NCBI GenBank assembly: GCA_963970005.1
Contig: CAXAMN010006635.1
Location: 200,284 to 264,283, forward strand
Reading direction: 5' to 3'
DNA: 64,000 bases
From: Durusdinium trenchii
Lineage: Eukaryota; Sar; Dinophyceae; Suessiales; Symbiodiniaceae
Both the position numbers and the translations under genes were made by a program. Each line of letters starts with the position of its first letter. Within the stretch, counting starts at the first letter, position 1. Under the pieces are notes generated by a model. That model searched no databases. It was not told the origin of the DNA and saw only the letters and a list, made by a program, of their open reading frames with translations. Of the stretch, positions 1 through 10,288 are shown one piece after another.

Positions 1-59
1 GGCCAGTCTTGTAAATCAACGAAGAGTGCCCGCTGTGCTTCACATGACACCATGCTTCC

Positions 60-176
60 GGACTCCTGCAGGAGCTGCGTCAGCTTGGAGTTGCGGAATG
101 GCACGTGGGTCACGCGGCGCTCCTGGAGATGAGTCGCTGCGTAGCGCCCGGGCGTGTCACGCAGCGTGTGTAGCTT
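60..176 (-). CDS. Kinesin motor domain exon (C-terminal part of the motor core)
   Basis: Reading the minus strand gives an exon whose end contains HVPFRNSKLTQLLQ. This is the conserved kinesin signature H-[IV]-P-[YF]-R-[ND]-S-K-L-T-x-L-L-Q near the end of the ATPase core, in and after the switch-II helix cluster. The upstream 20 or so residues (RYAATHLQERRV) fill the variable stretch after the ALGDVI helix. The acceptor is CCCAG|AAG at 177-178, or AG|CTA three bases later, preceded by a strong polypyrimidine tract. The exon probably ends near 60-66, before the usual DSLGG, at a GA-type donor (CAG|GAG). Kinesins are microtubule ATPases for transport or spindle and flagellar functions. The subfamily cannot be told. 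The gene continues leftward beyond the window. Confidence 0.78.
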
Positions 177-226
177 CTGGGAGAGGAGCTGGGAGAGATG
201 GGAGAGAAGCTGGGAGAGGACTGAGA
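177..226 (-). promoter_or_regulatory. Tandem polypyrimidine/acceptor repeat before the kinesin exon
   Basis: On the minus strand the intron end is a short tandem array of CTCTCCCAG-like units, with at least three CCCAG or CCAG steps in about 45 bases. Each unit is both a pyrimidine tract and a possible AG acceptor. Only the last one leads directly into the kinesin frame. Confidence 0.5.
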
Positions 227-984
227 CCATCATGAATCATGCGAAAGACGAGAGCAAATCGCCCCTACTTGCCTAACTAGCCCTATCTTGCCCTATACTA
301 GTGTCAGACAAGAATGAATAGGTGAATAGGTCTCAAAACAACAGTTCCTGATGATGTCTCTTTAATGGGCAGTCAACCCTTCTCAAATGAGGCATGTTGG
401 TCACCAGCTTGGGTTCTCGTCCCCACGGCGACCTCTCCAAGAACGGCGACCTCCATACGTCGAAGGCTTCACCCTAAGGGTCCCGGACCCAAATCGGATG
501 CCCCCAGGCAACGACCGGTGAAGGAACCGACTCCCGGTGGCTTCGAAGGTTTCATCCGAAAAGCCCGGCGGGCCTGCGGGTATGAAGTACCAAAAACAGA
601 GACATACCAAGATCCATTTAGTGACCAATGTTACCACGAAAGGAAACTCATCTGGCGCCAGCATAGAACCCCCACAGAGAAACCTCTTGTGACTCTTGTG
701 ACCAAAAACGACCTGCGCATCTCTGGTGACCCGCCCAAAAGGGTTCGAGAATCAAACCGTGATTAAACAAGGTCGGCTTCATGGATCCAAATATTTTCCA
801 TGAAAGGGAGAGTCCCCTCCCAATACAGTTACAGTAGGATGATGTAGGATGAATGTTTTTGGAAATTCCTCGTTTCACGAGGCAAGAACCTTTAGCTTTC
901 CAAACTTGTTACGTCCGTTCCGCGCCGTCCCGAAACCTTCCACCTATCGTGGTTCACATGTTTCACACGGGTTTCGCCGGGGTC

Positions 985-1022
985 CTTGGCCGAAATCACG
1001 TCTGCCAAGGCGCTCAAGGAGC
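985..1022 (-). CDS. Kinesin motor domain exon (SLSALADVISAK)
   Basis: A 38-nt minus-strand exon reads SLSALADVISAK, the kinesin helix-4 motif (x-S-L-S-A-L-x-D-V-I-x-A) that follows the switch-II DLAGSE region. The acceptor is CCCAAG|GC; the leading GC completes a codon that would be R, G, S or C. Kinesins usually have INRSL or INKSL here, so an Arg codon split across the junction is likely. The end fits AAG|GAC, a GA donor. Joining to the exon at 173-60 gives ALADVISAK followed by LHTLRD and then HVPFRNSKLT, the correct order and roughly the right spacing for one motor. The two exons therefore belong to one minus-strand gene. Confidence 0.72.
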
Positions 1023-1135
1023 CTTGGGAGGTTTGGACTGGACGAAGGGGTTGGACAGAGTTGGATGACTCACATAGACGTGGATCCGACTTTGTTCGTA
1101 CAGAATTGGACCACCCTGCCAAACATGTGCTTGTA

Positions 1136-1182
1136 CCATCTTGTACCCAGTCTGAGGTACGAACTGAGACTCCAGGTATACC
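1136..1182 (+). repeat. Dispersed repeat family B copy
   Basis: Contains GAGGTACGAACTGAGACTCC followed by AGGT, preceded by a degenerate CATTTTC-like stretch. Related copies occur near 15750, 33165, 39020, 39306, 40921, 46072 and, inverted, near 21322, 54770 and 55425. Confidence 0.6.
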
Positions 1183-1639
1183 AAGGGTGGTTGACCAGTT
1201 TCGGTGGGTCTTGGGCAATTGGATGCGGCTGAGATTTTCACAGGGCGTCTATTTGCCACCACCTTTATGGTGTCCCATGGAGTGAGTATAAGTGAGTCAT
1301 GTTTATCCCACATAGAAATGGCCAAGACCAAGGCCTCACTGCAAGATGATGAGGGTGAGGGTGCAAACGCCCCGAGGGCAGCGATCCAAGAAGTAGATCG
1401 CTTGAAGGGCGGATTGTTCTGTCTCAGGGTCCTGCTGCTGTATCTGATGTCCCTTGAAGTTGATTTTTGTTGGAAAGAAATCGCACAAATTGTAACATGC
1501 CAACTGGATGTTTGGGGGAAGGGCCTGCGAAAGCAATGCAGTATTTTTTGGATGCGCCGCGTTGAAATGATCAGCACTCTAAGATGTACTTATACCCCAG
1601 TAGTACTGCTCAAGAACCCTTAGGTCTCGACTCCTTCCT

Positions 1640-1725
1640 CGACTCCTTCCTTCACCGGTCTCGGTTCCATCGCAGCCGAAGCGTCGGTTGATGTGTTGCG
1701 CTTCTCGACGACGCTCCCCCACAGC
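1640..1725 (-). CDS. Candidate further exon of the kinesin gene
   Basis: The minus frame reads LWGSVVEKRNTSTDASAAM and continues with Pro/Glu/Val-rich residues until a stop at 1620-1622. The acceptor CTGCACAG|G at 1726-1727 is preceded by a pyrimidine-rich tract, and third codon positions are strongly G/C. It lies 0.6 kb upstream of the recognised kinesin exon on the same strand. In kinesins the stretch before SSRSH often reads R-x-x-x-x-T-x-x-N, and EKRNTSTDAS could be a divergent version. That match is weak, so the exon is well supported as coding but its assignment to the kinesin is inference. A GAGTCGAGGAAG duplication lies at its 3' end. Confidence 0.4.
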
Positions 1726-2277
1726 CTGTGCAGGAGGTCAAGTGATGTGGTCGGTTGGCCAGTGGGAACAAGAACAGCAAAAGCTGAAAATAGGAAGAAC
1801 TAGAGTCCCCGGCTTGGGGTGTCTATTAGTAGCCCCGAAAAAAGGTTAAGGGTGATAGTGACCATTAACCACCCCTTAGTGGTAGGAGGCTCTGGTCAAT
1901 GGCAAACAGCATGACTAAATGGCTTGCAAGCTTTGTGATCACATTGTGTTAGTAAGACACATAACAAGCAGTGGTCACGATGAACTTGAGCAGTATACAG
2001 TATACAACGGTATCTCACCACAACTACGAGTACGGGACTGCGATCCATGTCAACAACAGAGCCATGGCATGTTTGATCCCGCCTCCCAAATACTCCACGC
2101 ATGATCCACCCCGATCCTTTCTCCAACCAGTCAACTTCAACCCGTGCAGCTTCCAAAGCCCCGTGTAGTGCTTCGAAAGCCGTAGCCAGTGACCTGAACT
2201 AGGACCTGGGGCCCTGGGGTACCCAACTGGAATAGGTCTACAGATGTCGAGCCTATGGGCCTATGGGGTTCTTCAAC

Positions 2278-2427
2278 CTCTGTTGCTTCTTTTCGCTCTC
2301 TATTTGGCCGTGCTCCTGGAGCTGTTCGCTCTGGAGTCGGGCGTCCTCTTCAACACCCGCCGGTGAGTCGCGCTGGTCACGACCGTCGTCGAGGTGAAAC
2401 GTGGAGCGTGAGGTTGGTGGATCCGAT
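2278..2427 (-). CDS. Candidate charged, coiled-coil-like exon upstream of the kinesin exons
   Basis: A 150-nt minus-strand exon bounded by CGTTGTAG|A (with a CTCTCCCTTT tract upstream) and CAGAG|GTTGAAG. The frame is highly charged: DDGRDQRDSPAGVEEDARL, followed by Gln/Glu/Lys-rich SEQLQEHGQIESEKKQQR, with G/C-rich third positions. The last 25 residues look helical and coiled-coil prone. It may be the stalk of the same minus-strand kinesin, since coiled coil before the motor would fit a C-terminal-motor (kinesin-14-like) layout, but no exon links it to the motor in sequence. It could equally be a separate gene. Confidence 0.5.
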
Positions 2428-2879
2428 CTACAACGCCCAAAGGGAGAGGTTGGTGGGCCACCCAGTAGGGGTGGTTAAATACATGCCTACATGGCCCGGA
2501 CCACCCTGAAGTCTCTTTGTTTGTATATGTTTAATGTACCAGGGACCCCGGTTTGAGTGGTGAAATGGATACCTGAATCACCGACCTTATAATAAAGGGC
2601 AAGTTTTTGGTTAAGACACCCCAAACTACCTGGGGCCCTTTTTGGCCGCCTGTGGGGTATGGGTTCTAACTACTAAACACCTCCCAAACGACCTTCTCAG
2701 AACGGCCAAAAACGTGGCCTCTTGGAGCCTGTGGCCTCTTGGAGCCTGCCTCCCTGCGCTCCGGTCCGAGTGGGTCCGAACCAACCAGTCGCGACGCGAC
2801 AGACCTGGGGTGGGTTTGACCAAAGCAGACCGCCGAAGCCAAGGGCTGAAGCCAAACGTCAACAAGACTGGCATATAAG

Positions 2880-4090
2880 AGTGGTGAACCTGGGGTCAAT
2901 GTAGGCATTTGTTCCAGTTTTATGGAGTGTCCGGGTATAGAAGTTCTTTGCTTCGATGTTCTTTTTCTGTGCCGGTTGCCACTAAAAGCCTGCATGAGTG
3001 GTTTGTGTTCACGCTGCAGTCGAATCGCTGGTGACTTGAAACAGCACCAGCTTCTCATGCACTGCATCGCTGGAGTCTCAAACTACCTGAGAGAATATGG
3101 GTATACGGTATAATGAAAGTATAAGAGTGCTTCTATAGGACCATATCTAACCTTAGACTTCTTTGGAGGATCTAGGTACTGCTCACACCATGTGTTCAAG
3201 GTACATGTTGGTCTGCAGAAAAGTGGAATCATTGATTCTCGGATCCACTGGGTTAATGGTACGGCGCGGAGGCTGTCACGAATGAAACAAAACAGTGGAT
3301 TTAATTGTTTATTGAACTTTGCCCTCAAGAAGAAGAGGACAACTAATATATATATATATATGTATAAAACAAACACGTGCTAAATAACAACACGTGAACT
3401 AGAGGGCCCAACCTGAATAAACAAGAACATCCAACATGAATGCCATAAAGACACCAACGGCAAATCATGTTTGTCGCTGAAGCCGCGAATCACAAGGGGC
3501 AAGGGCCCATGAAGACATGATATTGAAGACATGAACATACAAAACATACGCAGAATATCTGGGTGACTCCCTCATTGTTGAATACTTGATACTCATTGTT
3601 GAATAGGGGCCCGACTCGTCTTCTAGGACCCCCTGGAAGGTCTACCGAGTAAAGACCAGTCTACCGGTTGGGAGGCCTCCCTATTCTACCCATCTCATCT
3701 GTGGTTTTCAACCATGCGTCTCACCACTGTCCTGTCCGCCACCTGGGGCAGCAGCTTCAAGCTTCACCGAGTTAAGGCTTTGTGTGGCAATCATCAGCTT
3801 CTAGTTGTTTGACGTTATGTTTCAATGGAAGGTTCCAGTCTTTGAGGATTGGCTTTCAAAAACTCTGAACCTGAGGACTTAGACAAAGGTCTCCCCATTC
3901 TACTCATTCTCTACTCTTCCATTTGGCTCTATAGAAGGAAACATTCATCCAATTCCTTGGCAAAAAATAACCTCAGAACGGGTGTCGAGTAGGGCAAGGA
4001 AACAAAAACAAGACACGTTGGACCCTGCAAAGCCACCCCGGCCCCATCCCTGGTCCACCTTCTCAAAAGGTAGTTATCATCTTGTAAATA
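2880..4090. other. Stretch with no supported gene
   Basis: I see no convincing coding frame here. It holds a short (TA)n tract near 3344-3364 and several TTGTTGAATA and CTACCG direct duplications near 3575-3670. Confidence 0.5.
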
Positions 4091-4093
4091 AGT

Positions 4094-4139
4094 CATAGAT
4101 AGTATATATATATACTATATGTCATATATACTATCTATG
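4094..4139. repeat. AT-rich inverted repeat
   Basis: Arms CATAGATAGTATATA (4094-4108) and TATATACTATCTATG (4125-4139) are exact reverse complements, 15 bp, around a TA-rich centre. It can form a cruciform or hairpin. No function is inferred. Confidence 0.7.
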
Positions 4140-4895
4140 GAATATTTAGCAACATTATGCTACATTGGATTGGTTTCAGGGTACCCCAAACACTCCATTG
4201 AATTGATCGGACGTGGGAGTTCAAGGGCACCTCCGCATGGACAGGCTCGCCGCTCGCCACTCAGCTTGCCAACAAGGGCTGGGAGATGGTTGCACCTGGA
4301 GTGCCGAAGTCCATCTGAACTTCCCAAGGCCGGCTGAAGCCTTAGGTAGCTCCCAGCCAGTAGGTCAGTCAACCACTTGGAGCAAGGCATCCCACATCTC
4401 AAATCAGGAGTAGGGACTCCCAGTAGGGACGTTTGGTTGCTAGTCCATGCAGAGGTTCCTGGGTCCTTCTGTTCAGCTGGCACCGTGGGCCCATGGTCAG
4501 TGTTTCCGCAGTTTGGCATCTGGGACTGGCCCTTCGCGCCGGGACATTGAAACATTGTATACGGAAATCCATTCAACAAAAGATACAGTAAATTACAGCA
4601 AACATAAACAAACTTTGGCGACTTCAAATTTGGCACACAAACACGTTCTTCCATCAGAAAGATTTCCTGGGCTCGCCACCTCCACTACCTCTTGGCAAAC
4701 CTTCCGCGTGTTCCTCCACACGCAAAGCCCCTCAGCGACCACCAACCACGCCTCGTTCAGGGGACTCAGGTGTCTCCTCAGACCTGGGGGCCACGGACGC
4801 CTGGAACGTGGAACTGGATTAGACTCGCAAACAATTCCCAGCCCCCCAGAAACAATCAGGCCCAGGCACCGATCTCAATCAAGCGGAGAGTCCTT

Positions 4896-5019
4896 GCTAC
4901 GTTCGTAGCTGCTTGTTCCTATAGTTGTATACGGCCAGGAGCTACGTTCGTAGTGTCCGATCGCTCCTAGCGATGCCCTAGAAGCTACGTTCGTAGCGTC
5001 CTCTTGCTACGTTCGTAGC
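4896..5019. repeat. Cluster of four GCTACGTTCGTAGC palindromes
   Basis: Copies at 4896-4909, 4941-4954 (last base T), 4984-4997 and 5006-5019. Each is a 6-bp inverted repeat around TT. The intervening sequence includes CTTGTTCCTATAGTTG, GGCCAGGAGCTAC and CGCTCCTAGCGATGCCC. The same surroundings recur in the TAG-palindrome cluster near 63300-63480. Confidence 0.8.
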
Positions 5020-5049
5020 AAGGGGCCAGACATGGGTTTTATTTGTCCA

Positions 5050-5240
5050 GTCACGTGTGAAAGACGGTGCTCCGTCCAGTCACGATTCCGAGAACTGCAT
5101 TGGTCGGGAATCGGAGCTGGAACTGGGAAGGAAGGCGAACAGTCCTTCAGCCGCTCGACTTGGCAAACCAAACCAATCTGAGGATACCCAAATCACTATC
5201 ATTGCAGACCTTAGACCTGCCTGGGAAGATCCCCAGTGAC
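5050..5240 (+). CDS. Weak coding candidate
   Basis: A plus frame of about 60 codons, rich in Ser, Glu, Lys and Asn, ends at a TGA at 5237-5239. It has no recognisable motif and starts at a non-ATG codon, so it could at most be an exon. It follows immediately after the GCTACGTTCGTAGC cluster. Confidence 0.2.
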
Positions 5241-5249
5241 TGAACTTGA

Positions 5250-6440
5250 TTGTTCCAAAAAAATGGTTGGACTCGTGCCTTTGTGCCTGTTATGGATGGG
5301 ACTCCCCAGTTGGGAAGGTCCTGGTGGTCATTGGACAGATGTCATAGCCTCCACCTCTGAGCCTCACAATTGACCAGGAGCCTCACAAACCTCTGAAGGT
5401 GTGACACAAGTTCGTGGACCCACTTCGCCCCTTAGAAAATGCCCCATAACACAAAGCTGGTTCTGAGTGAGACTCCGGTATAATCTCTATTCAGAAACAA
5501 CTTTGAGAATCCAATCTAATCTAATTATCCCACCACTCCGCCATGGAGTGTGCAATAGCCCCAAACAAGGTGATTCGGGCTGTCCATTCACCACCCCAAA
5601 CTGGGGGCCCTGGTAATTTGAACATCCCTAGGTATCCACATACCCTCTGAGAAGGTGATAGGGCCCTCGAAACATACAACATCAATGAGTCTCCAATCAC
5701 CTTCTCAGAGGCTATGCAAATCTGTAGGGAAGTAAAAGGACACAATATGATTTGTTTGCTCCCTTTTTCTGACATCTCCCCAACCCGACAGCTAGTCGTA
5801 CAACATCATACCACCAAATTGCCGGATTCCAATACCACGCTGTCAGGATGGCTATATTACTTGATGATGAATCTATAATGCGTGCGGGTCGGCCCACCGC
5901 CCTTGAGTGGTATAGATAGATAGTCCAGTTTCTTTGTTCCACCTTCTTGACACTCTTGCGGGTGGTTGTTGCCCAACATCAAGCTGAAAGGTTTGGCTGT
6001 TCCACCTTCTTGATGCTGTTGCTGGTGGATACCCAACACCCGGTGCAACCCAGGGACCCAGGGACTGGAACGCTTGGCGTACAACCCGGGACGAAGAGGG
6101 GGGTCAACAAAAAGAACCATAGAAACTAAAATGGATCATCTGATGAATGGCATGGACCAGACTGGAAGAGTATGGGTTTCCTCTAAAAAAACAAGGTGTT
6201 TTTCAGGTTCCATGTGGGTCTCTCAACCAGGGCGTATGATTTTTGTGCACCTGCTGGGGTGTTACCAGCAAAGGTATGAATCCCCAACAAGTGCCAAACT
6301 TTTTCAATACCCTTCTTGAAACGTCCCGAGCTTCTGACCCTTTTCGAAGAGTGGAGACGGTGTGGAGAAACCAGATCCAGATCTTCTTCGATGAAAGTCT
6401 TCTAGCGACCCTGCTTCTTCCTGAGTACCGTGTTCTATGA
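5250..6440. other. Repeat-bearing stretch with no supported gene
   Basis: Contains a short copy of the CCAGGACC mini-element family (about 5580-5615, TGTCCATTCACCACCCC), and two CTGAGAAGGTGAT / ATCACCTTCTCAG half-palindromes at 5647 and 5695 that are reverse complements of each other about 40 bp apart. Also a duplicated TTCCACCTTCTTGA at 5937 and 5999. Confidence 0.5.
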
Positions 6441-6465
6441 CCTTTTGCTGGTGTTCTGTCCGCTG

Positions 6466-6640
6466 GGTGACCTCGAAGCTCAGACTGGGCGTCCCAGCTG
6501 CGTAGGAGACTGGGCGAATGCAGGTGTTGGCACAGGATCTGCGCCAGGCCGAAGGCAGAAACAGCGGACCGAGGCGTGGATCGTCGTCCGTCCCAATCGA
6601 CCGAGGAATCCGCTGGTGGTCCTAGGCATCTCAGTAACGA
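6466..6640 (+). CDS. Weak coding candidate, GC-rich frame
   Basis: The plus frame reads DLEAQTGRPSCVGDWANAGV and onward through a basic segment (GRRQKQRTEAW) to a hydrophobic end, with mostly G or C in third positions. The opposite strand is also open across the same bases with a plausible composition, so strand is not settled. No family recognised. Confidence 0.28.
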
Positions 6641-6989
6641 TCCTAGGTCCTAGATGCTCCAGCCTTTGACCCTTCAACATGTGTACCTTTGTCGACATGT
6701 TTTCTTCTTTTCCGTCTTCTAAATTTAAGGCTATTGTTTGGGGGGTGCAACTTCACCTGCCGTCTGATCCAAGACCCAAGTCGTCGACCTTCCCTCGGAT
6801 CGGAAATCAGCTGGTGCCGTCTGATCGCAGGTGCGTCTCGGTCGTTCCCGGTCGGAAATGGAAAGGGTTCTCAACCTTTTTGGCGACCTGTGAAAGTAGC
6901 TCAGAGTCCATGGGTGATAGGCCCTCGCAGCTGTTATTTGGGTTCTGGTCATGTCACCATGTGCCCATTTTCTAGGTTCCAAAAATGGA

Positions 6990-8010
6990 AGGGAAAATGA
7001 ACACATGGTCAATGAGAATCGTTGACCAGGCCATCTATGTATGAATCGATGTATTACGCATGGAACGCATTTGTGACTATTCGATATATATATATATATA
7101 TAGAGAGAGATATACCTGGACCTTCAATTGATACCAAAATTTTGGGACTCCGCTGGACCGAAAAAAAACATATTCATTGGGGATTAAAGCTAGACATAGG
7201 CAAACTGATTGGCCTCCACTTGGGTTGCAACAGTCCCAATTGGCTAAGACCACAAAAGTGCTATAAAATGTTGGATTTCTGCGCGAATCTTGAATCTTAG
7301 GTCGAGGCCAGAAAAACAGATACAAAAGCAGGAGGGTCAAAGAATATGGGTACTTAGGAGGGTCCAGGTCCAGGTATAGCATATATGGACGGCCTGGGAT
7401 TCCTTGTTTGACCCAGCCGGTGTTAGACCCACAGAACACTTACAACATATATCATATATCATCTTATAACTAACATTTAATGTACACATATAGTATCTTG
7501 GTCATGACTAGGGTATCTCATTATATGCGCGGCTACATGTGATTCGTAGTATAAACTCAAATATCTGTTTTAGACTATTTAAGTAGGAGGTCCTTTTAGA
7601 CTATTTATTTAAGTAGGAGGTCATGTCAGAGTATCTCGTTCAAACTACTTTAGTAGCAGATCACACTATCTCGTTGAAACTACTTTAACTTTAGTGTCAT
7701 CAAGCAAGCAAAAGTATCTCGTTTATGTGGGGGCCCTATCTCGTTCACAGGCGAATACTGATGATAGACCAGCAATGAACAAGCAAATAGAGCATGCAGT
7801 AGACAACTTCAGTAAAGTGACCATGGGAGTGGGAGTGAGCTTGTTGCTGGTCATACCCGAACCGGCAACTTTACGCTAAAGGAGAGACACTGCCATTGCC
7901 TTTGAATAATCTCTAGCGCGGCGCTTCAATGGCGAAAGAGCACTGGGTGAAAAAGAAGTTGGTTCATGCCCAGGTCCTGTTGTGAGGAATCTGTGAGTGA
8001 GTGAAGCTTG
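6990..8010. other. AT-rich stretch with microsatellite and local duplications
   Basis: A (AT)n/(GA)n tract lies at about 7083-7110. TATTTAAGTAGGAGGTC occurs twice (around 7577 and 7605), followed by duplicated ATCTCGTT-AAACTACTTTA units up to 7690. No coding frame is supported. Confidence 0.5.
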
Positions 8011-8238
8011 AAAAAACTGGCAATTGAAAGCCTCTCAATCCTCAACTCCCAACCGCCCTCGACTCCCAACCGCACGGCCACGATTCCACGCCGCCGCCTG
8101 TGCGCTGCTGAGCCACATCACCTGGTGCGCACGCAGCAGTAGGATTCCGGTTGAATCTCAAAGTTTTATTTGTGTTGTGGGACATGATGTTTGGGGACGG
8201 CTGGAGAATGGGTACATGTGCTCTTTGTTTGAGTCATG

Positions 8239-8790
8239 TCAGTCACGTCCCAGATCTAATGGGGGTACAGACAGGAGTGTTCCCCAGTTGCTGAAGAAAG
8301 CAATCAATTCAACCTGTGCGACGTCCTCTCTGGACGAGTTGCGTGGAGCGTCCGGTGGGGCGACCGGAACTTGAGGCGCGACTGGTTTGGGCGCTGCCAG
8401 GGTAGCAGCGCAAAGCTGCAACTTGGGCGGCAGGAGCTCCAAGGAGAGCAGCCAACGCGCCCACCTCGGCATCCGAGTTCGAAGGGAGAACGGTGGCTTC
8501 GATTGCGGCCCAATTGGGTTTTCTTTGAAGAGCTGCTTGGGTTTGGGGGCGTTGGTGAGGTTGATGGAGAATATATGATCTACACTGTAGTGATGGGTGG
8601 AAGCAACACGGCTGGTGAATAAGCAATCAAGGGTACGCGCTACGTTCTTGACATAATTGAGACTTGCAAGGAGTGCAACGAGATGGTTGATTGATGCCTT
8701 CGACGAGTCAGGAGCTTGAAAGGTCCACAATGTTTCAGAAATCCTTAAGCAAAAAAACAAACAGTTGTTACACAGTGTTGCCAAGTGCAT
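8239..8790 (-). CDS. Hypothetical protein, 183-codon minus-strand frame
   Basis: A continuous minus-strand frame with G/C-biased third positions. Its first half is helical and hydrophobic (KASINHLVALLASLNYVKNV). The second half becomes Pro/Ala/Val-rich (LAAPKPVAPQVPVAPPDAPR), like a flexible linker, and then EDVAQVELIAFFSNWG before the stop. The frame opens at an ATG (MHLATLCNNC) but may be an exon or a read-through of an intron. A second minus frame (NWAAIEATVLPSNSDAEVGA) is also open between 8309 and 8520, so part of the region could be read differently. Same strand as the candidates at 9-12 kb. No domain recognised. Confidence 0.45.
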   Translation of the reverse strand: MHLATLCNNCLFFCLRISETLWTFQAPDSSKASINHLVALLASLNYVKNVARTLDCLFTSRVASTHHYSVDHIFSINLTNAPKPKQLFKENPIGPQSKPPFSLRTRMPRWARWLLSLELLPPKLQLCAATLAAPKPVAPQVPVAPPDAPRNSSREDVAQVELIAFFSNWGTLLSVPPLDLGRD

Positions 8791-8799
8791 TCATGCCAG

Positions 8800-9010
8800 T
8801 TGTGCAAAAGTTATCCACCAGTACCACCCACTAGATGTCAAACACGTTTCATTTGATTGTAAAATATTGAAACGCTAAAAAATCGATATCAATACAAAAG
8901 TGACACAATGTAAATTTTTTGAGATACAAGTGAATCACCTTCTAAAGAATGATGCCCGATTGCCACGTAGTTCCTAAGGGTTACGGTTAGTTGCTGCCAA
9001 CTTTCAGAAC
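8800..9010. other. AT-rich spacer between two minus-strand frames
   Basis: The 3' flank of the 237-codon frame is A/T-rich and repeat-free in what I can see, with no coding potential. Confidence 0.4.
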
Positions 9011-9015
9011 TATAT

Positions 9016-9729
9016 CTACACTTCATTTAAGTGGCCCGACCAATGTTTTGAGGTAGCTGGAAGAACACGCATGCCCATCCACGCCGCATATGGGCCCCAG
9101 TTGTTTCCCTCTATTAGCTTCAAGAAAGGGCTGCTCGGCAAGAATTTGCGGATGAAACATGCCACAAAATCATGGCAGTTCGCTTTAGAAATGGAATAGG
9201 CCTCCACCTTCTGCAGCAGCTCGTGCGCTGCCGCTCGGAAGTAATGAGTAAGCGTAAAGCTTCCGCAGCTACAAAAAGCCCACCCCACCGGCATGTCTGG
9301 CAAAAGAGAAACCCCATGACCGCTGCGAGGTGTCCAGCCTAGCGGTGGCTCTTGGATGAGCACACCCGGGGTGCTGACATTTCCCCAAAAGTAACTGCGC
9401 AACAAATTGTTTGTGTCGCAAAATTTGCGCACAATTTCAGAGTGCGTGAAGAACTTCAAACGAGATTGAACCTCTCCCACCCATCGGAGCAATGCCAGCG
9501 TATTGACTGTATCGCCATCAGCCACTGATCTGGTTTTGTTTCTTGCCCGCCTTTGGAAACACCTCCAGAAGCGCTCCGTGCCGATAGTGCCCAAGCCACA
9601 AGGAGACTTGCCAGCCCTGCTCGACAGCCCACCATTTACACCTGTAGGCTGCAAGCAAGCCATTGACAACGACGCTTTGGCATTGACATTCCACTGCGTC
9701 CTTGAACTTGGCCCCGCCACAAGGAACAT
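9016..9729 (-). CDS. Hypothetical protein with an NCHDF motif, possibly papain-fold/LRAT-like
   Basis: The second-longest open frame here: 237 codons from an ATG to TAG. The last 110 codons read like a genuine globular protein. Around residues 185-205 it has SISKANCHDFVACFIRKFL, a helix carrying N-C-x-[DEH]-F. A similar N-C-E-H-F box holds the catalytic Cys in LRAT/HRASLS-type and related NlpC/P60 papain-like folds. The partner His motif upstream is not obvious (two His lie within 30 residues before), so function is a suggestion only. The first 60 residues overlap another open frame and may be non-coding. Direct repeats (CCTGAGGATGTCC, TCGACCCGGGTCC twice) lie just 5'. Confidence 0.5.
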   Translation of the reverse strand: MFLVAGPSSRTQWNVNAKASLSMACLQPTGVNGGLSSRAGKSPCGLGTIGTERFWRCFQRRARNKTRSVADGDTVNTLALLRWVGEVQSRLKFFTHSEIVRKFCDTNNLLRSYFWGNVSTPGVLIQEPPLGWTPRSGHGVSLLPDMPVGWAFCSCGSFTLTHYFRAAAHELLQKVEAYSISKANCHDFVACFIRKFLPSSPFLKLIEGNNWGPYAAWMGMRVLPATSKHWSGHLNEV

Positions 9730-9879
9730 CTTGCATCACCTTGCGGGTTGCAACAGCACCTGGCCCTCGCGGACGCTTCCCGCTTGAGGTAGTGAAGTTG
9801 CGTAGAAGCCCAGCGCCCAGTCTGTCCGGTGCCCTGTGTTTGGGAAGCATGGATCGGCCAGTAAAGCAGCCAGGTCGAC

Positions 9880-10060
9880 CCGGGTCCTGTTACTATAAGC
9901 AATGGAAGCTCCCTGGTCGACCCGGGTCCCCATACTATATAACCCTAAGGGTCCAGGACCATCCTGAGGATGTCCTTGGACCGCCCAAGACCATTCTCTG
10001 GAAATACTTTCACCTCCAAGACCATCCTCAGGAGGCACCTGGACCCTATGGGTAAGCAAA
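9880..10060. repeat. Direct repeats GGTCGACCCGGGTCC and CATCCTCAGGAGG variants
   Basis: GGTCGACCCGGGTCC occurs at about 9872 and 9916. CCATCCTGAGGATGTCCTTGGACC and CCATCCTCAGGAGGCACCTGGACC are two diverged direct copies near 9958 and 10022, related to a copy near 19255. These belong to the palindromic CTCAGGAGGT class of dispersed repeats. Confidence 0.6.
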
Positions 10061-10288
10061 ACGATGTTTATTTGGAGGCTTTTGGCCTCTGAGCCTCTCT
10101 CTCTCTCTCTGTATACATCGGATGTCAACCATCATTGTAAAAACTCACCGCGACAAACCGTGTGCACAAAGGGCTACAGGGTTGACAAACTTGTGAGGAT
10201 TTTGCAGGGGTTACAGGATAGTGGGTTGAACCTATATGCTCAACAAGAATACGGCCCGCATCTGCGTATTATGCTTTGGGCTTCTCCA

